Assembly: GCA_018066065.1 (NCBI GenBank)
Contig: JAGHSC010000012.1
Coordinates: forward strand, 1-7,320
Direction of reading: 5' to 3'
Origin: Candidatus Cryptobacteroides faecihippi
Lineage (GTDB): Bacteria; Bacteroidota; Bacteroidia; Bacteroidales; UBA932
DNA length: 7,320 nt
The notes beneath the pieces are model-generated. The model saw nothing but the letters and a program-made list of their open reading frames with translations. It did not search any database and was not told the origin of the DNA. The position numbers and the translations under genes were made by a program. Below, piece by piece: positions 1 through 6,843 of the stretch (position 1 is its first letter; every line of letters starts with the position of its first letter).

Positions 1-850
1 CTTCGGCCCTACCGGTGTCGGCAAGACTCAGCTTGCCAAATGCCTGGCAGAGTATCTTTTCGATTCGGAGGAGAACATGGTGCGCATCGACATGAGCGAA
101 TACATGGAAAAATTCACAGTCTCCCGCCTTATCGGTGCCCCTCCGGGCTATGTCGGCTATGAAGAAGGTGGGCAGCTGAGCGAGAGGGTGCGCAGGAAAC
201 CTTACTGTGTGGTCCTCCTCGATGAGATAGAGAAGGCCCATCCGGACATATTCAATCTTCTGCTCTAGGTTCTTGATGAGGGACGTCTTACCGACAGCAA
301 CGGCAGGAGCGTCAGCTTCAGGAACACCATCGTCATCATGACTTCCAATGTCGGAAGCCGCGAGCTTGAGGAATATGGGAAGGGGGTAGGTTTCGTCACT
401 GCGGGGAAGAATGTCGCGCAGAACCGTCAGGGAGTTCTCGAGAAGGCAATCAGGAAGTCCTTCCCTCCTGAATTCATCAACCGAGTGGATGAGCAGGTGT
501 TCTTCCGATCCCTGGAAAAGGAAGACATAGAGCGCATTGTGGACATTGAACTCAAGGAGCTCCGCCACAGGGCAGAGGATGCCGGATACAAGCTTTCGGT
601 CACGCCGTCTGCCAAGAGGTTCGTGGCTGATGCCGGTTATGATCCTTCCTACGGTGCAAGGCCGCTCAGGAGGGCTGTCATGAGGTACATAGAGGATCCT
701 GTGTCTGAGTTCATCATATCCGACAGGATCATCCGCGGCAGGAAGAAGGGAACTTCTGCCCTGCGTACCCTGAAGGTGGGTCTTTCCTCCGACAAGGACA
801 GCATTGTGGTGTCGTTGAAGCAGGAGGACAGGGAGCCTGCAGAGGTCTAG
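1..850 (+). CDS. clpC: ClpC-type AAA+ unfoldase, C-terminal part, with in-frame TAG
   Basis: The protein is the ATPase partner of ClpP, unfolding cytoplasmic proteins for degradation. Its 5' part lies outside the window, and the frame starts at base 2. What remains is the second AAA+ domain: Walker A GPTGVGKT at codons 2-9, the pore-region motif GAPPGYVGYEEGG, Walker B VVLLDEIEKAHPD, sensor 1 IVIMTSN, an Arg-finger-like INRVDE, and sensor 2 YGARPLRRAV. The sequence YIEDPVSEFII after sensor 2 resembles ClpC more than ClpB. Codon 89 (266-268) is TAG, where relatives have Gln in LLQVLDEG; the frame then continues with VLDEGRLTD as expected. The next in-frame ATG (338) would give 170 residues without the Walker motifs, so restart there cannot make a working ATPase. 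The apparent terminal stop is TAG at 848-850. If TAG is sense, the protein runs to TAA at 959-961. Identity is secure; whether it is translated whole is open. Confidence 0.93.
266..268 (+). other. In-frame TAG inside clpC at a conserved Gln position
   Basis: The codons read Phe-Asn-Leu-Leu-Leu-TAG-Val-Leu-Asp-Glu-Gly-Arg-Leu-Thr-Asp. In Hsp100 proteins this segment is FN(I/L)LLQVLD(D/E)GRLTD, so TAG sits exactly at Gln and differs from CAG by one C-to-T change. There is no indel, and both flanks stay in one frame. This could be a reassigned codon, suppressed amber, nonsense mutation or base error. Confidence 0.95.
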
Positions 851-975
851 GCGTTCCTTGCTATTTCGGTTATCTCGAGACCCATGTCTCCCATCATCTC
901 CATGAGTGCGGAGAATGAGGATTCGGATGAGATCATCGTGGCGAGTCTTTCGAGGTCGTAATCTGTGTTCTTCAT
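847..975 (-). CDS. Small acidic protein, unknown function (42 aa)
   Basis: No family is recognised. The ORF starts at ATG (975-973) with MKNTDYDLERLATMISSE, continues through a Met-rich stretch LMEMMGDMGLEI, and ends EIARNA before TAG (849-847). It has no signal peptide, membrane segment or cysteine, and looks like a short soluble helical acidic protein. Support comes from a good Bacteroidota promoter upstream on the same strand (TATCTTTG, 1032-1025), an A/G-rich stretch AAAAAGGAAAAG just before the ATG, and GC-rich third positions like neighbouring genes. It converges on clpC, and both genes use the same CTAG (847-850) as stop, overlapping by 4 bases. If TAG were always sense here, the frame would run on antisense into clpC, so this ORF is evidence that TAG still terminates. 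It could be spurious given its length. Confidence 0.5.
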   Translation of the reverse strand: MKNTDYDLERLATMISSESSFSALMEMMGDMGLEITEIARNA

Positions 976-998
976 GGCTTTTCCTTTTTATGCCTAGC

Positions 999-1013
999 CA
1001 GGGGGTATCCCTG
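999..1013. other. Short hairpin in clpC-gyrA intergenic region
   Basis: CAGGG and CCCTG flank a 5-base loop (GGTAT), followed on the plus strand by the T-rich TCTTTCT. It could be a weak terminator for clpC transcripts or a hairpin in the 5' leader of the minus-strand small ORF. The stem is only 5 bp, so it may be meaningless. Confidence 0.25.
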
Positions 1014-1024
1014 TCTTTCTGATG

Positions 1025-1054
1025 CAAAGATAGTTTTGTGATGTGCCAGACAAT
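1025..1054 (-). promoter_or_regulatory. Bacteroidota-type promoter for the 42-aa ORF
   Basis: On the minus strand TATCTTTG (1032-1025) matches the -7 consensus TAnnTTTG exactly. ATTG (1054-1051) lies 18 bases upstream as a -33-like element, slightly closer than the usual 19-21. The predicted transcript start is near 1018, leaving a leader of about 40 bases before ATG at 975. It is divergent from the gyrA promoter. The stretch between them is AT-rich and includes the palindrome TTTTTCGAAAAA (1070-1081), for which no role is evident. Confidence 0.6.
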
Positions 1055-1132
1055 GGTACAAGCTAAACTTTTTTCGAAAAATTCTGTCTTTTTCCATCGT
1101 TGTCGCACTTTGTTGTCCATACCTATTATTTA

Positions 1133-1163
1133 TTGGAAATTCAGATTGTTTTCTGTATCTTTG
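1133..1163 (+). promoter_or_regulatory. gyrA promoter (TTGG-N19-TATCTTTG)
   Basis: TATCTTTG at 1156-1163 is a perfect TAnnTTTG -7 element. TTGG at 1133-1136 is a -33 element with the canonical 19-base spacing. Transcription should begin around 1170, giving a leader of about 30 bases. That leader is AT-rich with no Shine-Dalgarno sequence, as is usual in this phylum. Confidence 0.8.
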
Positions 1164-1200
1164 TATGTTTAGATTTTAACTGAAAATTCAACATTGCTAT

Positions 1201-3735
1201 ATGGATAACGAAGAAAAGATTGTTGAAGGGCAGACAGGTATCATAGAGCCGGTTGAGATCGACCATGAGATGCGTACGGCATACATCGACTATTCGATGT
1301 CTGTCATCGTGTCCCGTGCCCTCCCTGATGTCAGGGACGGACTCAAGCCGGTTCAGAGAAGGGTGCTCTTCGGAATGGATGGCCTCGGTCTTTCACCGTC
1401 GGGCCCTACCAGGAAGTGTGCGAAGATCGTGGGTGAAGTCCTTGGTAAGTACCATCCTCATGGTGATTCCAGTGTCTACGACGCGCTTGCAAGACTTGCC
1501 CAGAGCTGGAACCAGCGCTATCCTACCGTGTTCGGCCAGGGAAACTTCGGTTCCATGGACGGTGACCCTGTCGCTGCCATGAGGTACACTGAGGCCAAGC
1601 TCCAGAAGATCACTGAAGACATCCTCGCCGACATCGACAAGGACACTGTCGACATGGTCAACAACTTTGACGACACCGAGCTCGAGCCTACCGTACTTCC
1701 TACCAAGGCTCCTCTTCTCCTGCTCAATGGCTCTGCAGGTATCGCCGTCGGTATGGCGACCAACATGGCTCCACACAACCTTTCGGAGTGCTGTGACGCC
1801 ATCTGCGCCTACATCGACAATCCGGAGATCGACACGGATGGCCTCATGCAGTACATCCCGGGACCTGATTTCCCTACAGGAGGCATCATCATGGGTATGT
1901 CCGGCATCAAGGAAGCCTATGAGACCGGAAGGGGAAAGGTCGTCGTCCGCTCCAAGACCGAGATCGAAGTCGCCGACAATGGCCGCGAGACCATCGTCGT
2001 CACCGAGGTCCCTTACATGGTCAACAAGAAGGAGATGATCGAGAAGATCGGCCAGATGGTCGAGGACAAGAAGATCGAAGGCATCACCTACATCAACGAT
2101 GAGACCTCCCGTGAAGGTGTCCGCATCGTCATAAGGGTCAAGCAGGGCAGCAATTCCAACGTTGTCCTCAACACCCTCTTCAAGTACACCCAGCTGCAGT
2201 CAAGCTTCGCATTCAACAACGTGGCCCTTGTCAACGGCCGTCCGCGCACCCTGTCCCTCAAGGACATGATCGCCAACTTCGTCGACTTCCGCCATGATGT
2301 AATCATCAGGAGGACAAAGTTTGAACTCGCGAAGGCTCAGAAGCGTGCCCACATCCTCGAGGGACTCCTCAAGGCAATCGATGTCATCGATGAGATCGTC
2401 AGCATCATAAGGCATTCTGGAAGTGTCGACGAGGCCAAGGGCCAGCTCATGGAACGCTTCGGCTTCACCGAGATCCAGGCTACTGCAATCGTCGAGATGA
2501 GACTCCGCCAGCTCACCGGACTCGAAAGGGAGAAGCTCCAGGCCGAGTACGACGAGCTTGAAAGATTCATCGCCCGCTGCAACGAGATCCTCGGCAGCGT
2601 CGAGGAGCAGATGAAGCTCATCAAGACCGAGACCATGGAACTCAAGGCAAAGTACGGCGATGCCCGCCGCACCGAGATCCGCCCTTCAGAGGAGGAATTC
2701 AATCCTGAGGACTTCTACGCAGATGAGGATGTCGTCATCACCATCTCGCATCTCGGCTACATCAAGAGAACCTCACTCACCGAGTACCGTACCCAGGCCC
2801 GCGGAGGTGTGGGCATGAAGGGCAGTGCGACCAGGGACGAGGACTTCATCGAGCACATCTATGTCGCCAACATGCATTCAACCATGCTTCTCTTCACCGA
2901 GAGCGGTCGATGCTACTGGCTCAAGGTCTACCAGATCCCTGAGGGCTCCAGGGCTTCCAAGGGTCGCGCGATCCAGAATGTGCTCAGCATCCCTGATGAC
3001 AAGATCAAGACCTACATCAACGTCAGGACGCTCAACGATGCTGAATATGTCGAGTCCAACAATGTCGTGCTCGTCACCAAGAGCGGTGTGATCAAGAAGA
3101 CTCCTCTATCTGCATATTCACATCCCAGGACTGCCGGTGTCAATGCTGTCAACCTCCGTGAGGGCGATGAGCTTGTCGAGGCTCTCCTTACCAATGGCAA
3201 CGAGGAAATCCTCATCGCAGCACGAGACGGACGCTGCTGCCGCTTCAACGAGACGGATGCCAGACCTATGGGTAGAACTTCCACCGGAGTCCGTGGCATC
3301 AATCTTGAGGGAGACGATGTCGTCATCGGTGCGATCAACTATGACCCTGCCGCAGAGGACGCTGCAGACCACACTGTCCTTGTCGTCAGTGAGAATGGCT
3401 TCGGAAAGAGGACTGACTTCGAGGAGTACAGGATCACGAAGCGTGGCGGAAAGGGTGTCAAGACGATCAGCATCACCGAGAAGACAGGCAAGCTCGTTGC
3501 AATCAAGAATGTCACCGAGAACAATGATCTCATGATCATCGAGAAGTCAGGCCTTACGATCAGGATGGCTGTCTCTGACATCAGGCTGGCCGGCAGGGCA
3601 ACCCAGGGTGTCAAGCTCATCAACATCAAGGACGGTGATTCGATTGCGGCAGTTTCGGCTGTGAGCAAGAACAATGAGGAGGAACCTAAGGATGAGGCTC
3701 AGGCCCCTGCAGAAGGAACCGCCCAGGAACAATAA
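1201..3735 (+). CDS. gyrA: DNA gyrase subunit A
   Basis: GyrA is the DNA-breaking and rejoining subunit of gyrase, which with GyrB adds negative supercoils using ATP. The ORF encodes 844 residues, normal for Bacteroidota, and is complete. The N-terminal breakage domain has RDGLKPVQRRVLFGM (about 45-59), GKYHPHGDSSVYD (82-94) and the active-site AAMRYTE with Tyr129, equivalent to E. coli Tyr122. Ser90 and Asp94 match E. coli Ser83 and Asp87, so the classic quinolone-resistance positions are wild type. The C-terminal DNA-wrapping domain begins near 505. Its expected GyrA-box reads QARGGVG (532-538) rather than QRRGGKG, while a later repeat reads KRGGKG (747-752). The tail is acidic. The start follows a strong promoter. 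The stop is TAA, and all 24 Gln codons are CAG or CAA with no internal TAG. ParC is less likely given length and C-terminal repeats. Confidence 0.97.
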   Translation: MDNEEKIVEGQTGIIEPVEIDHEMRTAYIDYSMSVIVSRALPDVRDGLKPVQRRVLFGMDGLGLSPSGPTRKCAKIVGEVLGKYHPHGDSSVYDALARLAQSWNQRYPTVFGQGNFGSMDGDPVAAMRYTEAKLQKITEDILADIDKDTVDMVNNFDDTELEPTVLPTKAPLLLLNGSAGIAVGMATNMAPHNLSECCDAICAYIDNPEIDTDGLMQYIPGPDFPTGGIIMGMSGIKEAYETGRGKVVVRSKTEIEVADNGRETIVVTEVPYMVNKKEMIEKIGQMVEDKKIEGITYINDETSREGVRIVIRVKQGSNSNVVLNTLFKYTQLQSSFAFNNVALVNGRPRTLSLKDMIANFVDFRHDVIIRRTKFELAKAQKRAHILEGLLKAIDVIDEIVSIIRHSGSVDEAKGQLMERFGFTEIQATAIVEMRLRQLTGLEREKLQAEYDELERFIARCNEILGSVEEQMKLIKTETMELKAKYGDARRTEIRPSEEEFNPEDFYADEDVVITISHLGYIKRTSLTEYRTQARGGVGMKGSATRDEDFIEHIYVANMHSTMLLFTESGRCYWLKVYQIPEGSRASKGRAIQNVLSIPDDKIKTYINVRTLNDAEYVESNNVVLVTKSGVIKKTPLSAYSHPRTAGVNAVNLREGDELVEALLTNGNEEILIAARDGRCCRFNETDARPMGRTSTGVRGINLEGDDVVIGAINYDPAAEDAADHTVLVVSENGFGKRTDFEEYRITKRGGKGVKTISITEKTGKLVAIKNVTENNDLMIIEKSGLTIRMAVSDIRLAGRATQGVKLINIKDGDSIAAVSAVSKNNEEEPKDEAQAPAEGTAQEQ

Positions 3736-3765
3736 ACGAAACGATAATCATAATACTGAAAAATC

Positions 3766-5082
3766 ATGAAAAGGATTTTGTTAGCATTGGCTGTTCTCGC
3801 ATCCGTACAGGTTGCGAACGCCCAGAACATTGAGACTGCCAAGAAGAACGTCGAGGCTGCTGAGGCTGCTTCCCAGAACGTCAAGAAGGCAACCAAGGTG
3901 GCTACATGGCTTACTCTTGGAAACAAGTATGTCGATGCCTATAACGCTCCTATCGGAAACGCATGGGTTGGTGCTGATGTCACATCCCTTGCACTCGCAA
4001 TGGGCAATGACAAGCCGGTTTCCACCGAGAATGTCGTTCTGAATGGCCAGCAGTTCACCAAGCAGGTCTACAAGGACAAGAACATCTACATCAACGGCGC
4101 AGGTGTAGTCGAGATCATCGAGGTTACCAAGTCAGCTGTTGCCAATCCTCTTGAGAAGGCTCTCGCTGCCTACAAGAAGGCTGCCGAGGTCGATGTCAAG
4201 GCGACCAAGCTCAAGGACATCGCTACCGGTATCAAGAATGTCGGCGAGAAGTTCACCTCTGAGGCTTACTCTGCCTACGGCCTTGGTGATTTCAAGACTG
4301 CTCAGAAGAACTTCGAGGCTGCTTACAATGCAGCTCTTACCGAGCCATATGCACAGGTCGACACCAGCGCCCTCTACAATGCTGCGTTCACATCATTCAT
4401 GCTCGAGGACAATGCAAAGGCCAAGACTCTCCTTGAGAAGTGCCTTTCCTATGGTTACTACGCTGAGAATGGTGATGTCTACACAAAGCTTGCTGATGTT
4501 GTTGCCAAGCTCGACACCACAGCTGCAGGCAAGGCTTCACAGAAGGCTATCCTCGAGGAGGGCTTCACCAAGTTCCCTGCAAGCCAGGGCATCCTCATCG
4601 GTCTGATCAACTACTATCTTACCAGCGGTCAGGACACCGAGAGGCTCTTCGAGCTTCTTGCAGACGCCAAGAAGAACGAGCCTAACAATGCTTCTCTCTA
4701 CTATGTCGAGGGTAACATCCGCTCTCAGCTTGGCGACGCCGAGAAGGCTATCGCAGCCTACAAGGAGTGCAGCACCATCGATCCTAACTACGAGTATGGC
4801 TACATCGGTGAGGGTATCCTCTATTACAACCAGGCCATCGATCTCCAGGACAAGGCTCAGGCAGAGCTTGACGACGCCAAGTACATGGCTCTCGTCCAGG
4901 AATTCGAGGTTGTCCTCAAGAAGTGCATCGAGCCATTCGAGAAGGCTTTCGAAGTCAGCAAGGATGACAGTGTAAAGAGCACTATCGCTGAGTACCTTAA
5001 GAACACCTACTTCCGTTTCCGCGATCAGGACGACAGCTACCAGAAGGGCTACGAGAAGTACAACGAGTACATTTCAAAGTAA
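3766..5082 (+). CDS. Secreted tetratricopeptide-repeat protein
   Basis: The protein has 438 residues with a Sec signal peptide MKRILLALAVLASVQVANA, predicted cleaved after Ala19 by signal peptidase I (ANA-QN), so it is probably periplasmic. The mature part is Lys/Glu/Ala-rich and helical. TPR-like units are visible around 130-150 (ALAAYKKAAEVD), 163-195 (SAYGLGDFKTAQKNFEAAY), 203-230 (AFTSFMLEDNAKAKTLLEKC) and 308-340 (EGNIRSQLGDAEKAIAAYKE, ending DPN). TPRs are protein-binding scaffolds; the partner is unknown. It starts 30 bases after gyrA with no TAnnTTTG element between, so it is probably cotranscribed, an arrangement I recall from other Bacteroidota. Strong use of AAG, GAG and C-ending codons suggests high expression. 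The stop is TAA, and none of its 18 Gln codons is TAG. Confidence 0.88.
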   Translation: MKRILLALAVLASVQVANAQNIETAKKNVEAAEAASQNVKKATKVATWLTLGNKYVDAYNAPIGNAWVGADVTSLALAMGNDKPVSTENVVLNGQQFTKQVYKDKNIYINGAGVVEIIEVTKSAVANPLEKALAAYKKAAEVDVKATKLKDIATGIKNVGEKFTSEAYSAYGLGDFKTAQKNFEAAYNAALTEPYAQVDTSALYNAAFTSFMLEDNAKAKTLLEKCLSYGYYAENGDVYTKLADVVAKLDTTAAGKASQKAILEEGFTKFPASQGILIGLINYYLTSGQDTERLFELLADAKKNEPNNASLYYVEGNIRSQLGDAEKAIAAYKECSTIDPNYEYGYIGEGILYYNQAIDLQDKAQAELDDAKYMALVQEFEVVLKKCIEPFEKAFEVSKDDSVKSTIAEYLKNTYFRFRDQDDSYQKGYEKYNEYISK

Positions 5083-5100
5083 TCAGCAGATCTGGTTTCA

Positions 5101-5145
5101 AGATAAAAGACAGGTCGACCGATCCGGTCGACCTGTCTTTTATCT
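5101..5145. terminator. Perfect 20-bp inverted-repeat bidirectional terminator
   Basis: The arm AGATAAAAGACAGGTCGACC (5101-5120) is exactly complementary to 5126-5145, with a 5-base loop GATCC. The outer arms carry AAAA and TTTT, so the hairpin has a U-tract when transcribed from either side. It lies 19 bases after the TPR gene stop and 16 bases from the end of the convergent minus-strand small gene, so it can serve both. Confidence 0.88.
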
Positions 5146-5160
5146 GCATAAGCCTGTGCG

Positions 5161-5408
5161 TCAGTATATCGGAATGACGTATGGCCCTCCTTTTCCCTTG
5201 ACGTTGATGCATTTCACTTCCAGTTTTGTGCCTTTGTTCGTTTCGGCGTCGATCTCGATTGTGAGTGTGCTTCCTGTCGTAAAGGCCTTGAACGTTCCGC
5301 TTTTGAAGCTTATTGATCAGGCTTGTCTATCTTCTGGCAGGAGACTGCGCTGCAGCTCATCATGGCTGCTGCAATCATGAGCGTAACGACTCTGGAAATT
5401 CGTTTCAT
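5161..5408 (-). pseudogene. Small exported (probable lipo-) protein gene with 1-base frameshift
   Basis: Starting at ATG (5408-5406), the first frame reads MKRISRVVTLMIAAAMMSCS then AVSCQKIDKPDQ and stops at TAA (5312-5310) after 32 codons. The N-terminus is a signal peptide with Cys19 and Cys24 as possible lipid-attachment sites. From 5313 a second frame, offset by one base, continues for 50 codons (ISFKSGTFKAFTTGSTLTIE through GKGGPYVIPIY) to TGA at 5163-5161. It has the alternating look of a beta-rich secreted domain but no start codon of its own. Restoring one missing base near 5313-5315 would give one 82-residue protein. The family is not recognised. The gene has a promoter upstream and a terminator immediately downstream, which supports a real gene. 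No slippery heptamer is visible, so this is either a decayed gene or an assembly indel. Confidence 0.68.
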
Positions 5409-5419
5409 GTTGTTTTATC

Positions 5420-5450
5420 TAAATATATAAGGTAGTCGGTCTCGGGCAAA
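5420..5450 (-). promoter_or_regulatory. Probable promoter of the small exported protein gene
   Basis: On the minus strand TTTG (5450-5447) is followed after 19 bases by TATATTTA (5427-5420), one mismatch from TAnnTTTG. The predicted start lies only about 6 bases before the ATG at 5408. The TTTG falls at the end of the T-rich tail of the tRNA-His terminator, so the two signals abut. Confidence 0.5.
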
Positions 5451-5492
5451 AATAATAAAAAAACAAGAGGATTATCGCAATGATAATCCTCT
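5451..5492 (-). terminator. Intrinsic terminator of tRNA-His
   Basis: An 11-bp perfect stem pairs 5482-5492 with 5466-5476 around the loop GCAAT (plus strand). It is followed on the minus strand by a T-rich run (TTGTTTTTTTATTATTTT). It starts 10 bases after the encoded CCA end of the tRNA, as expected for a monocistronic tRNA transcript. Confidence 0.88.
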
Positions 5493-5501
5493 ATTTCCAG
5501 T

Positions 5502-5578
5502 TGGGGTGCGATGTGGGGCTCGAACCCACGACACCCAGAACCACAATCTGGTGCTCTACCAACTGAACTAATCGCACC
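5502..5578 (-). tRNA. tRNA-His (anticodon GTG)
   Basis: The cloverleaf reads on the minus strand. The acceptor stem GTGCGAT/ATCGCAC is preceded by an extra G(-1) at 5578 that pairs with discriminator C73 (5505), the hallmark of tRNA-His. The D arm contains AGTTCAGTTGGTAGAGC. The anticodon stem CCAGA/TCTGG encloses loop TTGTGGT with anticodon GTG. The T arm is GTGGG-TTCGAGC-CCCAC. CCA is encoded (5504-5502). It decodes CAC/CAU. It is not a suppressor tRNA: the anticodon would have to be CTA to read UAG. Confidence 0.97.
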
Positions 5579-5589
5579 GTGTTGGACTG

Positions 5590-5619
5590 CAAAGATACTA
5601 AAAAAAACATTCCCTCCAA
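5590..5619 (-). promoter_or_regulatory. tRNA-His promoter (TTG-N19-TATCTTTG)
   Basis: TATCTTTG (5597-5590) is an exact -7 element, and TTG (5619-5617) is the -33 element 19 bases upstream. The predicted start near 5583 lies about 5 bases before the mature tRNA 5' end. Confidence 0.75.
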
Positions 5620-5682
5620 GAGCTTCGACTTCATTTCTTTGGAGAACTTGACAGAAAAACCATTTAAGTCAATCAAAATAGG

Positions 5683-5690
5683 TATATTTG
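5683..5690 (+). promoter_or_regulatory. -7 element TATATTTG immediately before the CapA gene
   Basis: TATATTTG matches TAnnTTTG exactly and ends only 6 bases before ATG 5697, implying a transcript start at or next to the start codon. No good -33 element is seen at 19-21 bases; TTTA at 5663-5666 is 16 bases away. The gene may be leaderless, or this may be a chance match in AT-rich DNA. Confidence 0.5.
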
Positions 5691-5696
5691 CAGAAG

Positions 5697-6842
5697 ATGC
5701 GGAGAATCTTCACATACATTGCAGTCATTGCTTTCACAGCACTGCCGATTCCCATGTCGCTCGCTCAGATTCCTGAACGAGTCCTTCCTCCAAAGCCCCT
5801 CTATCGTCAGGCTGACACTGTCACAATCTCTTTCATTGGAGATGTGATGATGCATCAGGGACAGATCGACAATGCCCTTCAGGGGGACGGAACCTACTCA
5901 TTCTCAACTTATTTCAAGGAAGTTGACGGCTTGCTCTCAGGCTCTGACCTGACTGTGGCGAACATGGAATTCACTCTCGCAGGTCCTCCCTACACCGGCT
6001 ATCCCTCTTTCTCCGCCCCGGAAGAGTATGCCGACCATGCATGGCGCTCAGGGATAGATGTCTTCCTTACTGCCAACAATCACATCCTCGACAAGAGCCG
6101 GCGCGGAATCCTGAAGACGCTGGAACGCTATGACGAGATGGAAGAGAACGGAAGGATCAAGTACACCGGCTGCGCGGCTGATGCGGATTCGGACATGAAG
6201 CATAATCCATTGCTCCTGGCTGTCAAGGGAATACGCATCGCACTCATCAACTTCACCTACGGTACCAACCAGGACCTGGAATGTGAATATCCACTGGTCC
6301 ACCGCATCGACACTGCGTGGATCGGCAGTGCGATACGGAGGGCGAAGGCTGCGCAGGTGGACTACATCGTCGCGCTTCCGCATTGGGGGACTGAATATGT
6401 GCTCACGCATTCGGCCTCACAGCGCAAGCTGGCCTTGTGGCTGGCTCAGCAAGGGTGTGACGCCATCATCGGGTCGCATCCACATGTGCTGCAGGACATG
6501 GAATGCCTCCAGGTCGGAAACGAGTCCGGGATCGGGATGAAGGAAGTTCCGGTTGCATATTCACTGGGGAACATGGTGTCCAACATGAGCGCGCCGAACA
6601 CCCGTATCGGGATGGTTCTGAAGATGAGGATCGCAACCGACTGCCATGGGAACCATAAGCTGCTTCCTCTGGAACCTGTGCTTACATGGTGCACCAGGCC
6701 TGGCACTCTGACGCAAAGCTATTGTGTCATCCCTGTGAAAGACTATCTTTGCAGGAAAGATCTTTGGATCGCACCTTATGACCATGACAACATGGTCGAC
6801 AACTATGAAAGAGTAAAAAGCATCACGAACATTGCAGATTGA
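5697..6842 (+). CDS. CapA-family (PGA_cap) exported metallophosphatase-fold protein
   Basis: The protein has 381 residues. ATG 5697 is preferred because it opens a clear signal peptide MRRIFTYIAVIAFTALPIPM-SLAQ, cleaved near residue 23-24; an in-frame TTG at 5688 sits inside the -7 element. The mature protein shows the CapA-type calcineurin-like motifs in order: ISFIGDVMMH (44-53), VANMEFTL (87-94), TANNHILD (125-132), ALPHWGTEY (226-234), IIGSHPHVLQ (257-266) and VAYSLGNMV (286-294). The Asp, Asn and His residues are the family's presumed metal ligands. The founding member is needed for poly-gamma-glutamate capsule in Bacillus, but most homologues have no proven substrate. No other capsule gene is present, so a capsule role should not be assumed. 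It ends with TGA one base before phoH starts. Its 13 Gln codons include no TAG. Confidence 0.9.
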   Translation: MRRIFTYIAVIAFTALPIPMSLAQIPERVLPPKPLYRQADTVTISFIGDVMMHQGQIDNALQGDGTYSFSTYFKEVDGLLSGSDLTVANMEFTLAGPPYTGYPSFSAPEEYADHAWRSGIDVFLTANNHILDKSRRGILKTLERYDEMEENGRIKYTGCAADADSDMKHNPLLLAVKGIRIALINFTYGTNQDLECEYPLVHRIDTAWIGSAIRRAKAAQVDYIVALPHWGTEYVLTHSASQRKLALWLAQQGCDAIIGSHPHVLQDMECLQVGNESGIGMKEVPVAYSLGNMVSNMSAPNTRIGMVLKMRIATDCHGNHKLLPLEPVLTWCTRPGTLTQSYCVIPVKDYLCRKDLWIAPYDHDNMVDNYERVKSITNIAD

Positions 6843-6843
6843 A

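Noticed and set aside
266..268. UAG as pyrrolysine
   Set aside because: The position is a conserved Gln in an ATPase core, not a methylamine methyltransferase active site, and no pyl genes are visible.
338..850. Separate short gene starting at ATG 338
   Set aside because: It begins inside sensor 1 of the ClpC ATPase domain and lacks the Walker motifs; it is the tail of clpC, not an independent protein.
1393..1776. 127-codon ORF antisense to gyrA, and similar long open frames opposite or within gyrA and the TPR gene
   Set aside because: These are shadows created by the strong codon bias of the genuine genes; they have no promoter, leader or recognisable domains.
2794..2814. Degenerate GyrA-box QARGGVG as a sign of a different topoisomerase
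   Set aside because: From memory of the family, Bacteroidota GyrA proteins commonly carry a similar variant (RGGVG) here, and length and other motifs fit GyrA.
5310..5320. Programmed -1 frameshift in the small exported gene
   Set aside because: No slippery X XXY YYZ heptamer, stimulatory stem or internal Shine-Dalgarno is present near the junction CCTGATCAATAAGC.
5502..5578. The tRNA as a possible UAG suppressor
   Set aside because: The anticodon loop TTGTGGT gives GTG (His), and G(-1):C73 confirms tRNA-His; it cannot read UAG.
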